Notes: generated from the letters alone by a model not told the origin. A stretch of DNA of 64,000 nucleotides from Durusdinium trenchii (GCA_963970005.1 CAXAMN010006668.1:1434940-1498939); one strand, 5' to 3'; numbered from the stretch's first letter, positions 1-9,698 are shown. A program made the numbers and translations.

Positions 1-2
1 AC

Positions 3-1331
3 TCTGAGGACGACGCCAAAATCTCAAAGCTGCTGGGCATGATCGAGGAGAGTGGTGTCTACCCAGAATATGATAGCACCGAGTGGCAGGAAATCTTTGA
101 GGAGATCGTGTACCGCCGAGCAATGAAAGACTATGACTCAAGACCGTGTCCTAACTGTCTTGGCGAAGTCGATGTGCGATTGACGATATGTCCGCACTGC
201 GTAGCGGTTTTGATCGCAAATGGGAAGCTCACGCATGTGGTACCCAAGGAGACGAGGGACCGCAATCAACGATCACCTCCGAGAGATGTACCAGCCAGCT
301 CTTCCGGTGAGGCAACTTCTTCTGCAGGTGCAAACATTGATGAAGTCATCAAGAAGGCACGCGAGACAGCCGAAGAAGTCATTGACGTTGAGGAATCCGA
401 AGGAGAGGAAGGCGAGGAAGTTCCTATCATTTTGAAGGAACGACCGGATGAAGCCGAAGGCGAACCCGAATATCGGGAGGTCCCTCAAGATGGATACGGG
501 AATGAACTTCCACAGCCTTTCCCCTTCGCAATTGACGAATTGCCGCAAGAAGCTGCGATCCCCATCGACCACAACTTTGCAGTCACACAGCAATTTGATC
601 TGAGGTTGATGAAGTTGATCAAGAGCTTGGCCAACGCAACGTTCGACATCAACTGCTTTGAGAGTCGTGAAGACGTACTGCGAAAGTTCGACGATGGACA
701 GCGGCATGATACTCCATACAATAGATGGCCATTAGTACCGAATGATCCGGATACTGGGTTTCCAAGACGCCTTCAGAGAGCCGAGGTCGTAAGCATGAGC
801 AAATGGACCAACGACACGTATGCAACCGAAGCGTGGCAGATCTATGAATTCCACGCCCACGTTATTCATCCGATGATGATCACTGCAATTCGCTGCGGGC
901 TTAGCCACAAGTACCTCAAGGAGGTCGGCAGCACTCGGCGTAACATGAGTGATCCAAAGGCTCGAAGATCTGAGACCCAGGAAGAGATCATCGAGAAACT
1001 GGCATTCATCTCAAATTTCATCAGACGCTTGATAAGGAAGACCTTTGGAGCGAGCCGATATAGTTACTACCAGAAACCAGATGACGAAGGTGCCGCTCCA
1101 TACAAATTCATCGACATTAGCCCCGCCATCAAATCGGAGCGAAAGAATGTCACAAAGGAGATCCTCGTTGCATGCCGCTACTATGGCATAGAGGTATCCG
1201 ATATTCAAGCACAGAAATTGAAGCTCTTTGAGGAGCAGATCCGAAGGGGAAACCCAAGGAACGTTGAGCTCATCAAGGACTACATTGGCTTTGTCGGAGC
1301 TGACTACATGCGACAACTCACGAATGGTTGA
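3..1331 (+). CDS. Unspliced ORF with zinc ribbon, 5' partial (unknown function)
   Basis: The frame is open from the first bases of the window to a TGA at 1329-1331, at least 442 codons; the first in-window Met is at 39, so the true start lies outside. A CPNC...CPHC pair (residues about 37-54 counted from that Met) looks like a zinc ribbon. It is followed by a Glu/Pro-rich acidic linker (about 100-170) and a basic, helix-rich C-terminal half. I do not recognise the family. Being intronless, it differs sharply from the short-exon genes elsewhere in the window. That fits a retroelement-encoded protein or a retroposed cDNA, but no reverse transcriptase, integrase or RNase H motif is visible. Real coding is likely because of the length and even composition; the function is unknown. 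Confidence 0.6.
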   Translation, partial: SEDDAKISKLLGMIEESGVYPEYDSTEWQEIFEEIVYRRAMKDYDSRPCPNCLGEVDVRLTICPHCVAVLIANGKLTHVVPKETRDRNQRSPPRDVPASSSGEATSSAGANIDEVIKKARETAEEVIDVEESEGEEGEEVPIILKERPDEAEGEPEYREVPQDGYGNELPQPFPFAIDELPQEAAIPIDHNFAVTQQFDLRLMKLIKSLANATFDINCFESREDVLRKFDDGQRHDTPYNRWPLVPNDPDTGFPRRLQRAEVVSMSKWTNDTYATEAWQIYEFHAHVIHPMMITAIRCGLSHKYLKEVGSTRRNMSDPKARRSETQEEIIEKLAFISNFIRRLIRKTFGASRYSYYQKPDDEGAAPYKFIDISPAIKSERKNVTKEILVACRYYGIEVSDIQAQKLKLFEEQIRRGNPRNVELIKDYIGFVGADYMRQLTNG

Positions 1332-2034
1332 GCATCGGGGTCATACCGACATACTACTTCCGGTACTCCAAGTACTGAGGGATCTTGGGTAATTCATGAT
1401 GACCGTTTTGGCATCATGGGAGTGAGATAGGATTGTGTTTCACGCCGCTGGTAATCGCATGATACCATAGGTAGGTGCACGTGTTCCGTTTGTAGCTCCA
1501 TTACCTGTTTGATCCAGCTTTCAAGCGAATGCAAGATCGTTTGCTAATTCAGTTTTATAGGACATACTGGTTGACCTCCAATGCACTTTTGAGAACATGA
1601 TTCGTTCTCCGGTTTTTACATCCACTCATCTCCCTTCCCCGTCGAAGCACGGATGTGGGGGGTGTCAATAGGGATGAGGTCCCAGTATAGTTGCTATATA
1701 GGTACATGCCATATACCACTTTGGCTCAAGTGCCCAACCAGGTAAAAAGGAGCTTTAGCGCGCGAGCTTCATGTTGAACTAAGGGCTAGAACGGGGCCAG
1801 GGCACACTTTCCATCCGTTCGCAGATTTCATAGTGTTTCAACTGAGTACCCTGAGCCTTCCTCTCCAATCCTCAACCACTCTTTAGGTCCACTGCTACAA
1901 TAGGAGTAGGCCCAACAAACTCGGACATACGTACGCTCAATCTATGTGACGTTTCTTTTGTGTCCCGAACTTCACCCCCCATTATCTCCTCGGCTGGTGG
2001 ACTCGTGGGGTAGTTGTGTTGCTAACTCCCAGCC
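1332..2034. other. Non-coding tail downstream of the left-edge ORF
   Basis: No coding frame of note. A purine-rich tract (gatgtggggggtg) ends near 1663 and is followed by TGTCAATAGG, an arrangement resembling a polypurine tract followed by the start of an LTR. I cannot find the matching end or a second copy in the window, so a retroelement 3' end is only a suggestion. A spliced-leader-like stretch lies at 1716-1730. Confidence 0.3.
1716..1730 (+). other. DinoSL-like sequence (possible spliced-leader relic)
   Basis: CCACTTTGGCTCAAG matches the last 15 bases of the dinoflagellate spliced leader (CCATTTTGGCTCAAG) at 14 positions. Genomic leader relics are known in dinoflagellates where trans-spliced mRNAs have been reinserted. 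Here no obvious ORF follows, so it may be chance or a decayed retroposed copy. Confidence 0.35.
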
Positions 2035-2852
2035 ATGGCACTGACTGTGTGGCTGCTGCCCGAGACTCTGGATGCCTTGAGCTGTCACGAGGCCGGGCCG
2101 CGGTGCAAGGAAGAGGAACTGCTGTTTGATATTTTAGTTTACTTTGTTGTCCAGCAGAGTGGGATTGTTCTTTTCAAGATGATTGATCCCCAAGTAGATA
2201 GCAATGATGTCCAAGACTTTTCCATCAACATTGGGGATTCATGGGTTTAGCTTGTTTGAGGTCCAAGAAACAAATGACAAACAGATGCTTTACAGAAGAC
2301 TCACTTCATGGAATCTCCTTACCTGGAATTGCAACATCTGCTGAACATACATCCAAAAGCCGCCAGACATATCTGATGCAAGATACCTCTAGTCCCTGAA
2401 GCATCCTGAAGCACTGTTTCGGGGTTCTATCTTTGCAGCACAGCTTGGGCAGCTCAGTCCCTATGCGTGAAGCACCAGGAAGTGTGTCCCCACACGTACG
2501 CATATAAATCTACTGTAGACTCTAAAATTCATGGTGCCACTGTATGCTCACTGGCTAGGTCGACCTAGACAACAATGGCTGTTTAGATCTAATGAAACAA
2601 TTCATAACCGCATTTCCCACACAGATATGATGGTGACCCTTTTCAAGATAGATTTTTTTATTACGGGCAGCACAACAAAGAAGAGTATGAGACCATGCCA
2701 AGTGCCGAAGCATGATTGCACAGCAATTTCTTGCAACGAAATGCCTGGCAAGAGAACAGCAACCAAAAACTGTATGCAAAAACTGGATCCAACTGGATCG
2801 GGTTCAAAGGTCTAACGCCCAGACCGACAGACCGGGCTCTGAAGCGGTGAGT

Positions 2853-2961
2853 TCGAGCGGACGGTTCGGGCGTCCGCCACGCTTCCGCAGCTGAAGAGGC
2901 CTCAGCTCTGAGAAGCACGCGCCGGGGGCTGCAGGAGACGTGGCTTTGGCGCAACATCCGT
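2853..2961 (+). CDS. Exon-like segment, unknown gene
   Basis: A GC-rich stretch with a smooth open frame (ASAAEEASALRS...ETWLWRNIR) ends at a good GT donor (ATCCGT|GTGAGG) after a possible AG acceptor. It may belong with the exon at 3300-3426. No family is recognised and the minus strand is also open here. Confidence 0.28.
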
Positions 2962-3299
2962 GTGAGGAGAGGCACCTATCATCACCTATCTATGCGCGGT
3001 GTGATGGGTTGGTGACGGGGTTGGACGTGGTAAGTACGTGTTCCTGGAAAAAGTACATCAATGGGCGTATCAAGGCAGAGTGAACTAGGGTCTATTCGGG
3101 GATAGCATGACCAAGACCTTCGCACAGCTGCCCATGGTTGGCGGTTTTATTCATAGCATATTTCCTTCTTTGTCCTTGTTTGATGCGTATGTTTGTCTTG
3201 TGATGAGCAACGTGCAAGAAACGTCCTGCTGGGTGCCAGGAATCCCAATCATTTTTGGGGAAACAGCGGTCAATGTCGACGAGGTTGGGAACCCTGCAG

Positions 3300-3426
3300 G
3301 AGCCTGGCGGCCTTGGAGCGATTGCCCTTCGATCCTCGCTCTTGGTCCTTGCGGCGCTTGGAGCTGGGGGTTGAGGCCATGTTTCACCCTGTGTGCATCA
3401 ACAAGGACATCTTCAAAACATGCAAG
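3300..3426 (+). CDS. Exon-like segment, unknown gene
   Basis: It is bounded by an AG|G acceptor (ccctgcag|gag) and a GT donor (tgcaag|gtggtg). The enclosed frame reads SLAALERLPFDPRSWSLRRL... and ends ...INKDIFKTCK, with mostly G/C third positions. It looks like an internal exon of a real protein, but I do not recognise it. Confidence 0.4.
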
Positions 3427-3984
3427 GTGGTGCGCGAACCTGGTCAAATTGGTGAAGCTGAACATTGCAATCAAGCTGTTGGTGTGCGTGTGATTGCGTG
3501 TGTTGGCGTCGTTGGTTTTGTTGCTTTGTCTTGTTGAACATGACATGTGCACGCATGAGAATTAGAGGAATGAAGTGCCTCAGTCATCCTCAGGCCAATT
3601 ATCAAGGTCACTTTGATGTAAAGATGTCTTGACGTGTGAGCTTTATTTGTCTTCATGTCGATCGGCAAGGATTGTGACTGCACGAGTGAAGCTGTGAAGG
3701 ACGCTTTAAAAGTTGATAATACTAATTGTGACAGGGACGCTTGCAGTAGCTGTCATGGATGTTGTTTATTTTTTTTTACTTCCGAACTTCTGTCTCTCCC
3801 CTGGCGAGGCCTTGCAAGGCGTTCATCTCCTCCCATCGCCCTCAAGCCTTCAGGCGCGATGCCTTTACGCTCAATGACTCCGGAGGGCTTCGCCCAAAAT
3901 TCGGTTTGGGCAGGTGTTTTCACCGATAAAGGACCAAGTTAAGCCGCCAAAATCGGTTGACCTACCACTTCAACCCTGAAATCT

Positions 3985-4205
3985 GTTCCAAAGATTCAGG
4001 AAGAAATGCTGCGAAAGGTGGACAGTTTTGACTTTCATTCCCCAGTTGGTCCCGTTCGTAACTAGAACAATCTTCCAGCCATTGCAGCGGTTCACCATTG
4101 GCATCATTGGTAGACAAGTGCTCGCCGCTCGATGGTTCGTCGATTTCGACACCTTTGCGATGTACGAGTTTCAGGCTTTGGAAGTTTGGAGGCTTTGAGA
4201 TGGTC
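3985..4205 (+). repeat. Copy 1 of an inverted duplication (degenerate exon copy)
   Basis: This stretch is a near match, in reverse complement, to 5186-5372. Read on the plus strand it contains ARWFVDFDTFAMYEFQALE, but the frame is broken upstream by a short insertion, so it is probably the decayed copy. Confidence 0.6.
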
Positions 4206-4228
4206 AGTCAAACCGCATTGCATACTAC

Positions 4229-4320
4229 CTGTTTTACCCAGGCAATTGTTTCACTTAGGCTTCTTCGGGGCTTGGGGTGATCCTTTCAGTACGCAATATT
4301 TCGATTGTGTTTGGCTTCAT
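4229..4320 (+). repeat. Direct repeat copy 1 (partner at 9488-9577)
   Basis: The 90-bp stretch starting cctgttttacccaggcaa recurs at 9488-9577 with scattered substitutions. In both copies one frame reads HLGFFGAWGD followed by FS, after a CACTTAG acceptor-like site. A duplicated exon is therefore likely; the family is not recognised. Confidence 0.5.
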
Positions 4321-4639
4321 GCCAGCCCATGGTGAGCCCGAAGAGTGCCCGTTGTGGCCCTGTCGAACGGGGGTTTGTTCATATTCACCGGCTTGGGAGC
4401 GGAGGTGTCCGCAGCGGAGAGCAGCCATAGTTTCGCCAAGACTTGACTGACTGCAACTGAGCAGGCAGCCCACGGGCAGGCCAAGAGGTGTCTGAAGCGG
4501 ACGTTAGCTGCCAGCCACTTTGGCAAGGCCCGAGTAGACCGCAGCGGTCGCAGATGGTTTTGACCCAACGGGGTCAGTCGCAGCCATATGTGCACATACA
4601 GCGTACACATACTAAACTAGGTTTGGTCTACCTAGGTTT

Positions 4640-5115
4640 TCTCGATGAGGTTTGGCTTCATTGTTTTCCGGCCCTTTCACTTGGTTCGCCTTTCTTCTAT
4701 TACCCTTTTACACAGATTCTTTCTCCTCTTTCGCTTCATGTGTTTCTGTCTTCGTGTCTTGGCACCTCATCCCTTTTCTCTCTTGCGCACACATCTGTCC
4801 GGCCCTTCGTGCACGCGCTTGCACTTGAAGCCCAGGTTTGACGTCGCCCAGGTTTTATAAGGAGGTTGGGTTCATCGGTTGTCCCTGGTCACTTGGATTC
4901 CCTTCATTGCAGCCAGATACACATGGTCTGTCTTGTCCTCCTTTCATGTCCTCATCCGTCTTAGTTCTTCCGTGCCTCCCCTTGTGGGAGGCGTGTGTGT
5001 GAATCCTGTGATTTGGAATTTCACTTTTGCAGGGGGGTGCAAATAGAATCACCATCGCAACAGCAACAGCAATAACAAGTTCCCAGGGCTCATCAGCCGA
5101 ACAGTGAATCAAACC
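4640..5115. other. Gene-free stretch
   Basis: Pyrimidine-rich, low-complexity sequence with no convincing frame on either strand; nothing further is supported. Confidence 0.3.
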
Positions 5116-5116
5116 A

Positions 5117-5372
5117 GATGAGCTATTTCACGGCGCGGCGTTAAGAAGGGATCATCCCGGCGAATCATCGCCAGTATGTACGGCTTGACCATCTCAAAGC
5201 CTCCAAGCTTCCAAAGCCTGAAACTCGTACGTCGCAAAGGTGTCGAAATCGACGAACCATCGAGCGGCGAGCGCTTGTCTGCCAATGGTGAACCGCTGCA
5301 ATGGCTGGAAGATGGTTCTAGTTACAAACGGGACCAAGTGGGGAATGAAAGTCAAAACATCTTACACAGAGC
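5117..5372 (-). CDS. Exon-like copy 2 of the inverted duplication, unknown gene
   Basis: On the minus strand a clean frame reads DVLTFIPHLVPFVTRTIFQP, continues through ARWFVDFDTFATYEFQALEA and stops at about 5190 (TGA). A second frame resumes as FEMVKPYILAMIRRDDPFL just below it, so a splice or frameshift may lie between. About 180 bp is shared with the inverted copy at 3985-4205. The copy here keeps the frame open, so it is the better candidate for a functional exon. No family is recognised. Confidence 0.35.
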
Positions 5373-6020
5373 TGATCAGGCTCTGCTTCGAGCACAGGTG
5401 TATAGCTTCGTTGGGTGCAGGGACCGCTCGGTCGCTTGGTGATTTATTAGAGGCCGCGGCAACGCGAAACTCGATCCCCGAAAAGGAAGTGCACCGACCT
5501 TCGCGACATCGCGTGTGGACACCAGTGAAGGTCCATCAGAGTTCTTAGGGGATACGCAGTGGAGTTCAAACGGTGAGAAACGATGTCGTGCGATCGACGC
5601 AGCTTTCTTTCACGAGCGCTAGCGGAGTCCTATATAACACCTGCCTCAGCTGCCGTGCACGATGACGGTCTACCAGGCACCTTGGATGCGTTTGATGTCA
5701 GAGGTTTTGTCAGCAGTTTTGCAATCATGTGTTCACCTGTGAGCGCAAAACGTCTCAGGTGATCAATGCTCATGCTCGAGCACGCTGCCAAAGAGCAGCG
5801 AAGATCCTCAACTCGGCTCAGGTTCGAGGACTGGCATGGACGCACGCTGAAAACGCATAGTACAGTACAGTTTTTGAAACTTCCATTGGTGAGCATTGCT
5901 TGCTGGATTCTTGTTGCAGGAACGCCGTTCTACATCCACGGCTGCCACTTGAAGCCTGAAGGGGGCGTCGCGCTTGCGGGGTTAAGGGATTGAAGACTCA
6001 GGCTGCGTAAATCATGCGTT

Positions 6021-6025
6021 AAACG
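6021..6025 (+). repeat. Target-site duplication, left copy (AAACG)
   Basis: AAACG directly abuts the left terminal inverted repeat and is repeated at 8520-8524 directly after the right one. Confidence 0.75.
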
Positions 6026-6054
6026 CATTTACCCTAAGTCACCGAAATTAGTAA
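6026..6054 (+). repeat. Left terminal inverted repeat
   Basis: 29 bp, starting CATTTACCCTAAG and ending AATTAGTAA. It pairs with 8490-8519 apart from one single-T length difference and two substitutions. Confidence 0.8.
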
Positions 6055-6694
6055 GTTTACATTTTTATTGGATTGATTTACGTAAATTGATGAATTTCGG
6101 TGGCAAAAAGTGTAAATGGGTTAGTAAATGTAAATTCGATTTAGGTACAACCTAAATTAATTTAGGTTGGTCTTCACTAAGGGCTTTTCCTATTTTCTCT
6201 CTACTCTTTGATTTGCAGAAATTCAAAACTGGATCTAAAACACATCTTTTGAAGAAAGTAATTTGTAAAACATATAGCCACAAGTAGAGACACTTGGATA
6301 AAAGCACAAGCACACACATTCAGGCATAAGCACACAGGAAGGACAAGCACAAGCAAAATGACTTGGGTGAAACAGAAAAGCAGACATACTCAGGTAAACA
6401 CAGTTCCAATTTGGAAGAACATGTGGCCACGCAGTGTTTGGGCTGCTACTTTTTGGGGCTGCTGCTTTTCCAGAAAACCTCCTCTAACTTAAGCATGGTT
6501 TTTCCTGAGGTGCAACAGGCGCCTGTACTTGAGACTGGCCACCTTGGTTGCCCCCCAGTGCTTGTTGCCTGCAAGGCAGCTTTTCATCAAGGTCTGTGCA
6601 GCCCTCATTGTTTCCTCTCCTTTGAAGCACCATGTGACTGAGGGGTGTATCGAGTTTGAAAGAAGAAAGCTGTGTATAGTGGCCTGCAGTCACT

Positions 6695-6739
6695 TAGAAT
6701 ATTACCTAATGCCCCCGGGGCATTAGGTCATTATTCTAT
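6695..6739. repeat. Palindrome inside the transposon
   Basis: Centred on CCTAATGCCCC|CGGGGCATTAGG, with outer arms TAGAATATTA / TCATTATTCTA pairing imperfectly. It would form a hairpin of about 20 bp. Degenerate pieces of the same arms (ttacctaatgcacc, aatattcta) recur to about 6950. Confidence 0.7.
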
Positions 6740-7094
6740 ATCTTTTTGGGGAAACTTAGAATATTGGTTGGATAGGTTTGGATGAGAAGTTGAAGAAACA
6801 CATGTCATGGGTGGGAAAAGGTAGCGCAGTGAATCTGAGGTATGCTGAATATTCTATCTGCTGGCTTCAAAAAACTGAACAATTCTAACTGTTGGCTTCT
6901 AAAAATTATTCTATGTGTTACCTAATGCACCTTAATATTCTATCTGTCTGAAGTTCACTATATACGAAATGTGTCTTCGAGGTCATATTAAACAATGGCG
7001 CCTCCTCAGTCGCAAAAGAATCACGCAGTTGGACATGCACCTGTGCCATTTGAAGGCCTTTGGTCACTAGTTGGCTGTTTGAGCAGCTTTTGCA

Positions 7095-7260
7095 TGAGGG
7101 TGTGACTTTACTTGAGAAGCTTTTACCTGGATGTGATTTCACTTGCGGTTTCTTTTACTTGCGGATGTGAGTTTGCTTTTACTTGAGGATGGTTTTACTT
7201 GAGTGTATTTTACTTCAGGTTGAGACTTTGTGTAAGTACACTTTACATGAGGATGCCATT
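7095..7260 (-). repeat. TTTACTTGAGGATG motif array (inverted half)
   Basis: At least six copies of (T)TTTACTTGAGGATG-like units occur at irregular 15-35 bp spacing. They are the reverse complement of the CATCCTCAAGTAAA units at 8062-8260. The two arrays face each other across the internal gene. Confidence 0.65.
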
Positions 7261-7316
7261 CAACTTGGAAGTGTAACTCTAAATTTGAGATAAAACGTTG
7301 ATGAAATCTTGATGCG

Positions 7317-7451
7317 CTGTTGATGTACTTCTGATGTACTTTTGATGTACTTTTTCAACGTATATACACTTTTGGTCAAAAGTGTATACACTTTTGTTAA
7401 GAGTGTATACACTTTTAAAAGTACATCAGAAGTGCATAAAAAGTGCATCAC
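7317..7451. repeat. Long imperfect hairpin
   Basis: Arms built from GATGTACTTCTGATGTACTT and its complement (tacatcagaagtgcat...) enclose the inner palindrome TATACACTTTTG-GT-CAAAAGTGTATA, itself followed by a further TGTATACACTTTT copy. It spans about 130 bp and lies upstream of the internal gene, so it could be a regulatory or subterminal element of the transposon. Confidence 0.65.
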
Positions 7452-7732
7452 AAATTCATACAGGGTTTTGGCAGGTTTTATGAACAGTTATGATATTCTG
7501 CATCACCCTGTCAGCAAAACCATACCTAGCAGTCTTGGGTTTATCCTTTACCTGAGAATGTAATGCTTTTGCACAAAGAGTTGATCAGCGTTGTATGTTG
7601 TTCAAAATGAAGTTGTTGAGAGTTTACTGCGTAGCTGGCTTATTGGTTGTTGTTTACGTTTGCAGCTAGATTGATCGCAAAGAGCTTTGAAAGATTTGAA
7701 AGATAGGTGAATAGGTGCAGTAGCTTGTTGGC

Positions 7733-8060
7733 ATGGCAGACGAAGAAATTCCTATGGGCCAAGTCACACCTGAAGAGAAGGAAGAGGTTGAGCAAAAATC
7801 ACCCAGTACACCTGTGAAGAAGAAACCTGCTGCCAAAGCAAAGAGCCCAAAAGCAAAGAGCCCTAAAGAGTCCCAAAGCAAAAGCAAAAGGAAAGGGCAA
7901 ACCAGAGTCAAAGGCAAAGGCCAACTCTTTGAAAAGGCCTGCTGCAAGTGGAGAGACCGAACAGCCAAAGAAGAAACCAGCAGCTCATGGCTGGGCAGAA
8001 GGGTTGCAGGAGGATAAGGAACCATCAGAGAATCAGAGAATGCTCTTCTTCCTAAAGTGA
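7733..8060 (+). pseudogene. Lys/Pro/Ala-rich (KRPAA-type) protein with frameshift, transposon cargo
   Basis: ATG at 7733 opens an acidic N-terminus (MADEEIPMGQVTPEEKEE) followed by PVKKKPAAKAKSPKAKSP. Near 7860-7885 the coding signal jumps +1. The second frame reads SPKAKAKGKGKPESKAKA, then KRPAASGETEQPKKKPAA and WAEGLQEDKE, ending ...NQRMLFFLK at a TGA (8058-8060). A GT donor overlaps that end (ccta aa|gtgaag), so splicing onward is possible. Proteins with KRPAA repeats followed by a WAEGL-type segment occur in symbiodiniacean predicted proteomes; that link is from memory of the pattern, not a search. The basic low-complexity part suggests nucleic-acid binding. The frameshift suggests decay or a sequence error in a repetitive stretch. 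Confidence 0.5.
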
Positions 8061-8061
8061 A

Positions 8062-8260
8062 GAAAAGTCTACATCCTCAAGTAAATTTCTTCCCTCAAGT
8101 AGACACCCTCAAGTAGAAAGGTTTTGTTCAAGTCAAGAAGGGTACACATGCTCAAGTAAATGCAATCCCTTCAAGTAAAGGCAAAGTCCATACCTCCTGG
8201 CATGCTCAGTCAACAAAAACAGAAATCCATAGCGCAAATATCCTCAAGTACATGTTGACC
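8062..8260 (+). repeat. CTCAAGTA(A/G) motif array (direct half)
   Basis: Seven or so units such as CCTCAAGTAAA, CCCTCAAGTAGA, GCTCAAGTAAA and CCTTCAAGTAAA. They mirror the array at 7095-7260 across the cargo gene. Confidence 0.65.
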
Positions 8261-8489
8261 TGTAGAAAACCTGCCTCTTTGGACAAAGCCAACTCACATA
8301 AATTAAAGCATTTTCTGCTTCAAAGTCATGCTCGCAAAAATTTCACTCATACCCTAAAAATTTTCTCATAACCTAAATTGGATTTACTCATAACCTTAAT
8401 TGGATTTACTATTCATTTACATATTTTTTACGTAAGTTTTCCTTAGTAAAACCCAAAATTTATATACGTAAATTTTATGGTTAGTGATA

Positions 8490-8519
8490 TTACTAATTTG
8501 GGTAACTTAGGGTAAAATG
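8490..8519 (-). repeat. Right terminal inverted repeat
   Basis: 30 bp ending ACTTAGGGTAAAATG, the reverse complement of the left end. It is followed directly by the duplicated AAACG at 8520-8524. Confidence 0.8.
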
Positions 8520-8524
8520 AAACG
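8520..8524 (+). repeat. Target-site duplication, right copy (AAACG)
   Basis: Matches 6021-6025 exactly and abuts the right inverted repeat. Confidence 0.75.
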
Positions 8525-8685
8525 TCGCTTTCTCCAGGAGCTGAGTCCCGACATATGGTTCTCAGCGACTCGTCTTTGGTGGCAGTTCGCGATCCTCGAT
8601 CTCAGGAGCGGGATGAAAGTTTCTTTATAGTCATTCATTTGAGTGTTTGATGTCGTTTCATGTCTGAACTCTTCGCTTGTTCCAG

Positions 8686-9164
8686 GACCGCGATGACGTT
8701 GCCATGGCGGAAGCATCCCTCGGGTTGCCTGTGCACCCTGCGTGGGGGAAAGGCTTCTCGAAGGAGGCATTTTGGTGGCCTATGTCGAAATCCCTGCGTC
8801 GTGGCGACAGGATCGTCCTCGTTGTAGGCTGCTTGTATACCAACGGCAATATGAAATTCGTTTGAATGGCTTCGTGTTTATAGCGCATGTGTCCTAATGA
8901 CTTGTATTCCACCGAGGGTGAGGACGATTTGGACTGGCGCATTCGGCAGCTGGAGGCACGGGGTTTTAAAGACGAAGCGCGCGCATACATTCGACCGAAG
9001 GCTAACTTTCTATCATTGTGTTTCTGTTCTTTTTGGATCTTCTTTCGATGCTCGCTTTCCCGCGCAGGCTTGGTGCAATGATGTGCGATGACAAGGGGGT
9101 TGAGTTGTCGATCATCGACATCATCCCCGAGGCCGACATCTGCTGCGCGGAGCGAAGACGCTCG
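8686..9164 (+). CDS. Three-exon stretch of an unrecognised gene
   Basis: Exon 8686-8820 (AG|G acceptor, GT donor) is exactly 45 codons: DRDDVAMAEASLGLPVHPAW, then KEAFWWPMSKSLRRGDRIVL. Exon 8917 to about 9000 continues in phase with GEDDLDWRIRQLEARGFKDE...YIR. Exon 9068-9164 (acceptor cgcgcag|g) reads LGAMMCDDKGVELSIIDIIP, then EADICCAERRRS. The middle donor must be GC or GA type; GA at about 9004 keeps phase. A possible earlier exon (ELSPDIWFSATRLWWQFAIL) lies at 8539-8606, just right of the transposon, so the transposon may have inserted into an intron of this gene. No family is recognised. Confidence 0.5.
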
Positions 9165-9487
9165 GTGCTCAGTCTTTTTTTGCGAGTCTAGCTAGCGCGA
9201 TCGTCCTACTATATTTTTGTAACGTTACGGCTTTGCGTGATCAGTCCATGTTTCTCTATGACTGTTTTTTCTTGGCTTTGACTTTGATGTCTTCTTTTTG
9301 CTTTTCGCCTTCTTTTTTAGGACGGCCTGTTGGCTACAGGCATTCTATTCCTTCTTCTTCTTGCCTCTTTTTAGGACAGTCGCCTCGCTACAGGCATTCT
9401 ATTCTTTCCACCGTTGGTTTCAATTCTTTATCCACCTTTGTCAACGCACCCATTCTCTCTGCGAGGCGCGCTTTGCAAGTTGTACCT

Positions 9488-9577
9488 GTTTTACCCAGGC
9501 AATTTTTCACTTAGGCTTCTTCGGAGCTTGGGGCGATCAGTTCAGTATGCATTATCTCGAGCGTGTGTGCGTATGGA
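9488..9577 (+). repeat. Direct repeat copy 2 (partner at 4229-4320)
   Basis: Shares the cctgttttacccaggcaa...cttcttcgg.gcttgggg.gatc core and the HLGFFGAWGD frame with the copy at 4229-4320, then diverges. Confidence 0.5.
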
Positions 9578-9698
9578 GCTCTATACCCCTTTGTGGGAAT
9601 GGTTTGGAGCCACGGCCGCCACAGCCGGACCCTGCTTTCTCGGGACATGAATTAGACCTGGCGGCAACATGCTCCCTGCTCAACTGAGTCAAAATCTT

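Larger units (their letters stand above)
6026..8519 (+). mobile_element. TIR DNA transposon carrying a KRPAA-type gene
   Basis: The element has matching ends in inverse orientation: CATTTACCCTAAGT... on the left and CATTTTACCCTAAGT... on the right. Some 27 of about 30 bases are shared, allowing one indel, and similarity of an AT-rich kind continues inward. A 5-bp duplication AAACG flanks it exactly. Inside are a strong palindrome (6695-6739), a long hairpin (7317-7451) and oppositely oriented CTCAAGTA arrays (7095-7260 and 8062-8260) either side of a small Lys/Pro/Ala-rich gene (7733-8060). No transposase ORF was recognised, so it is probably non-autonomous. The intact duplication and matching ends suggest fairly recent insertion. 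The superfamily is not assigned. Confidence 0.8.
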
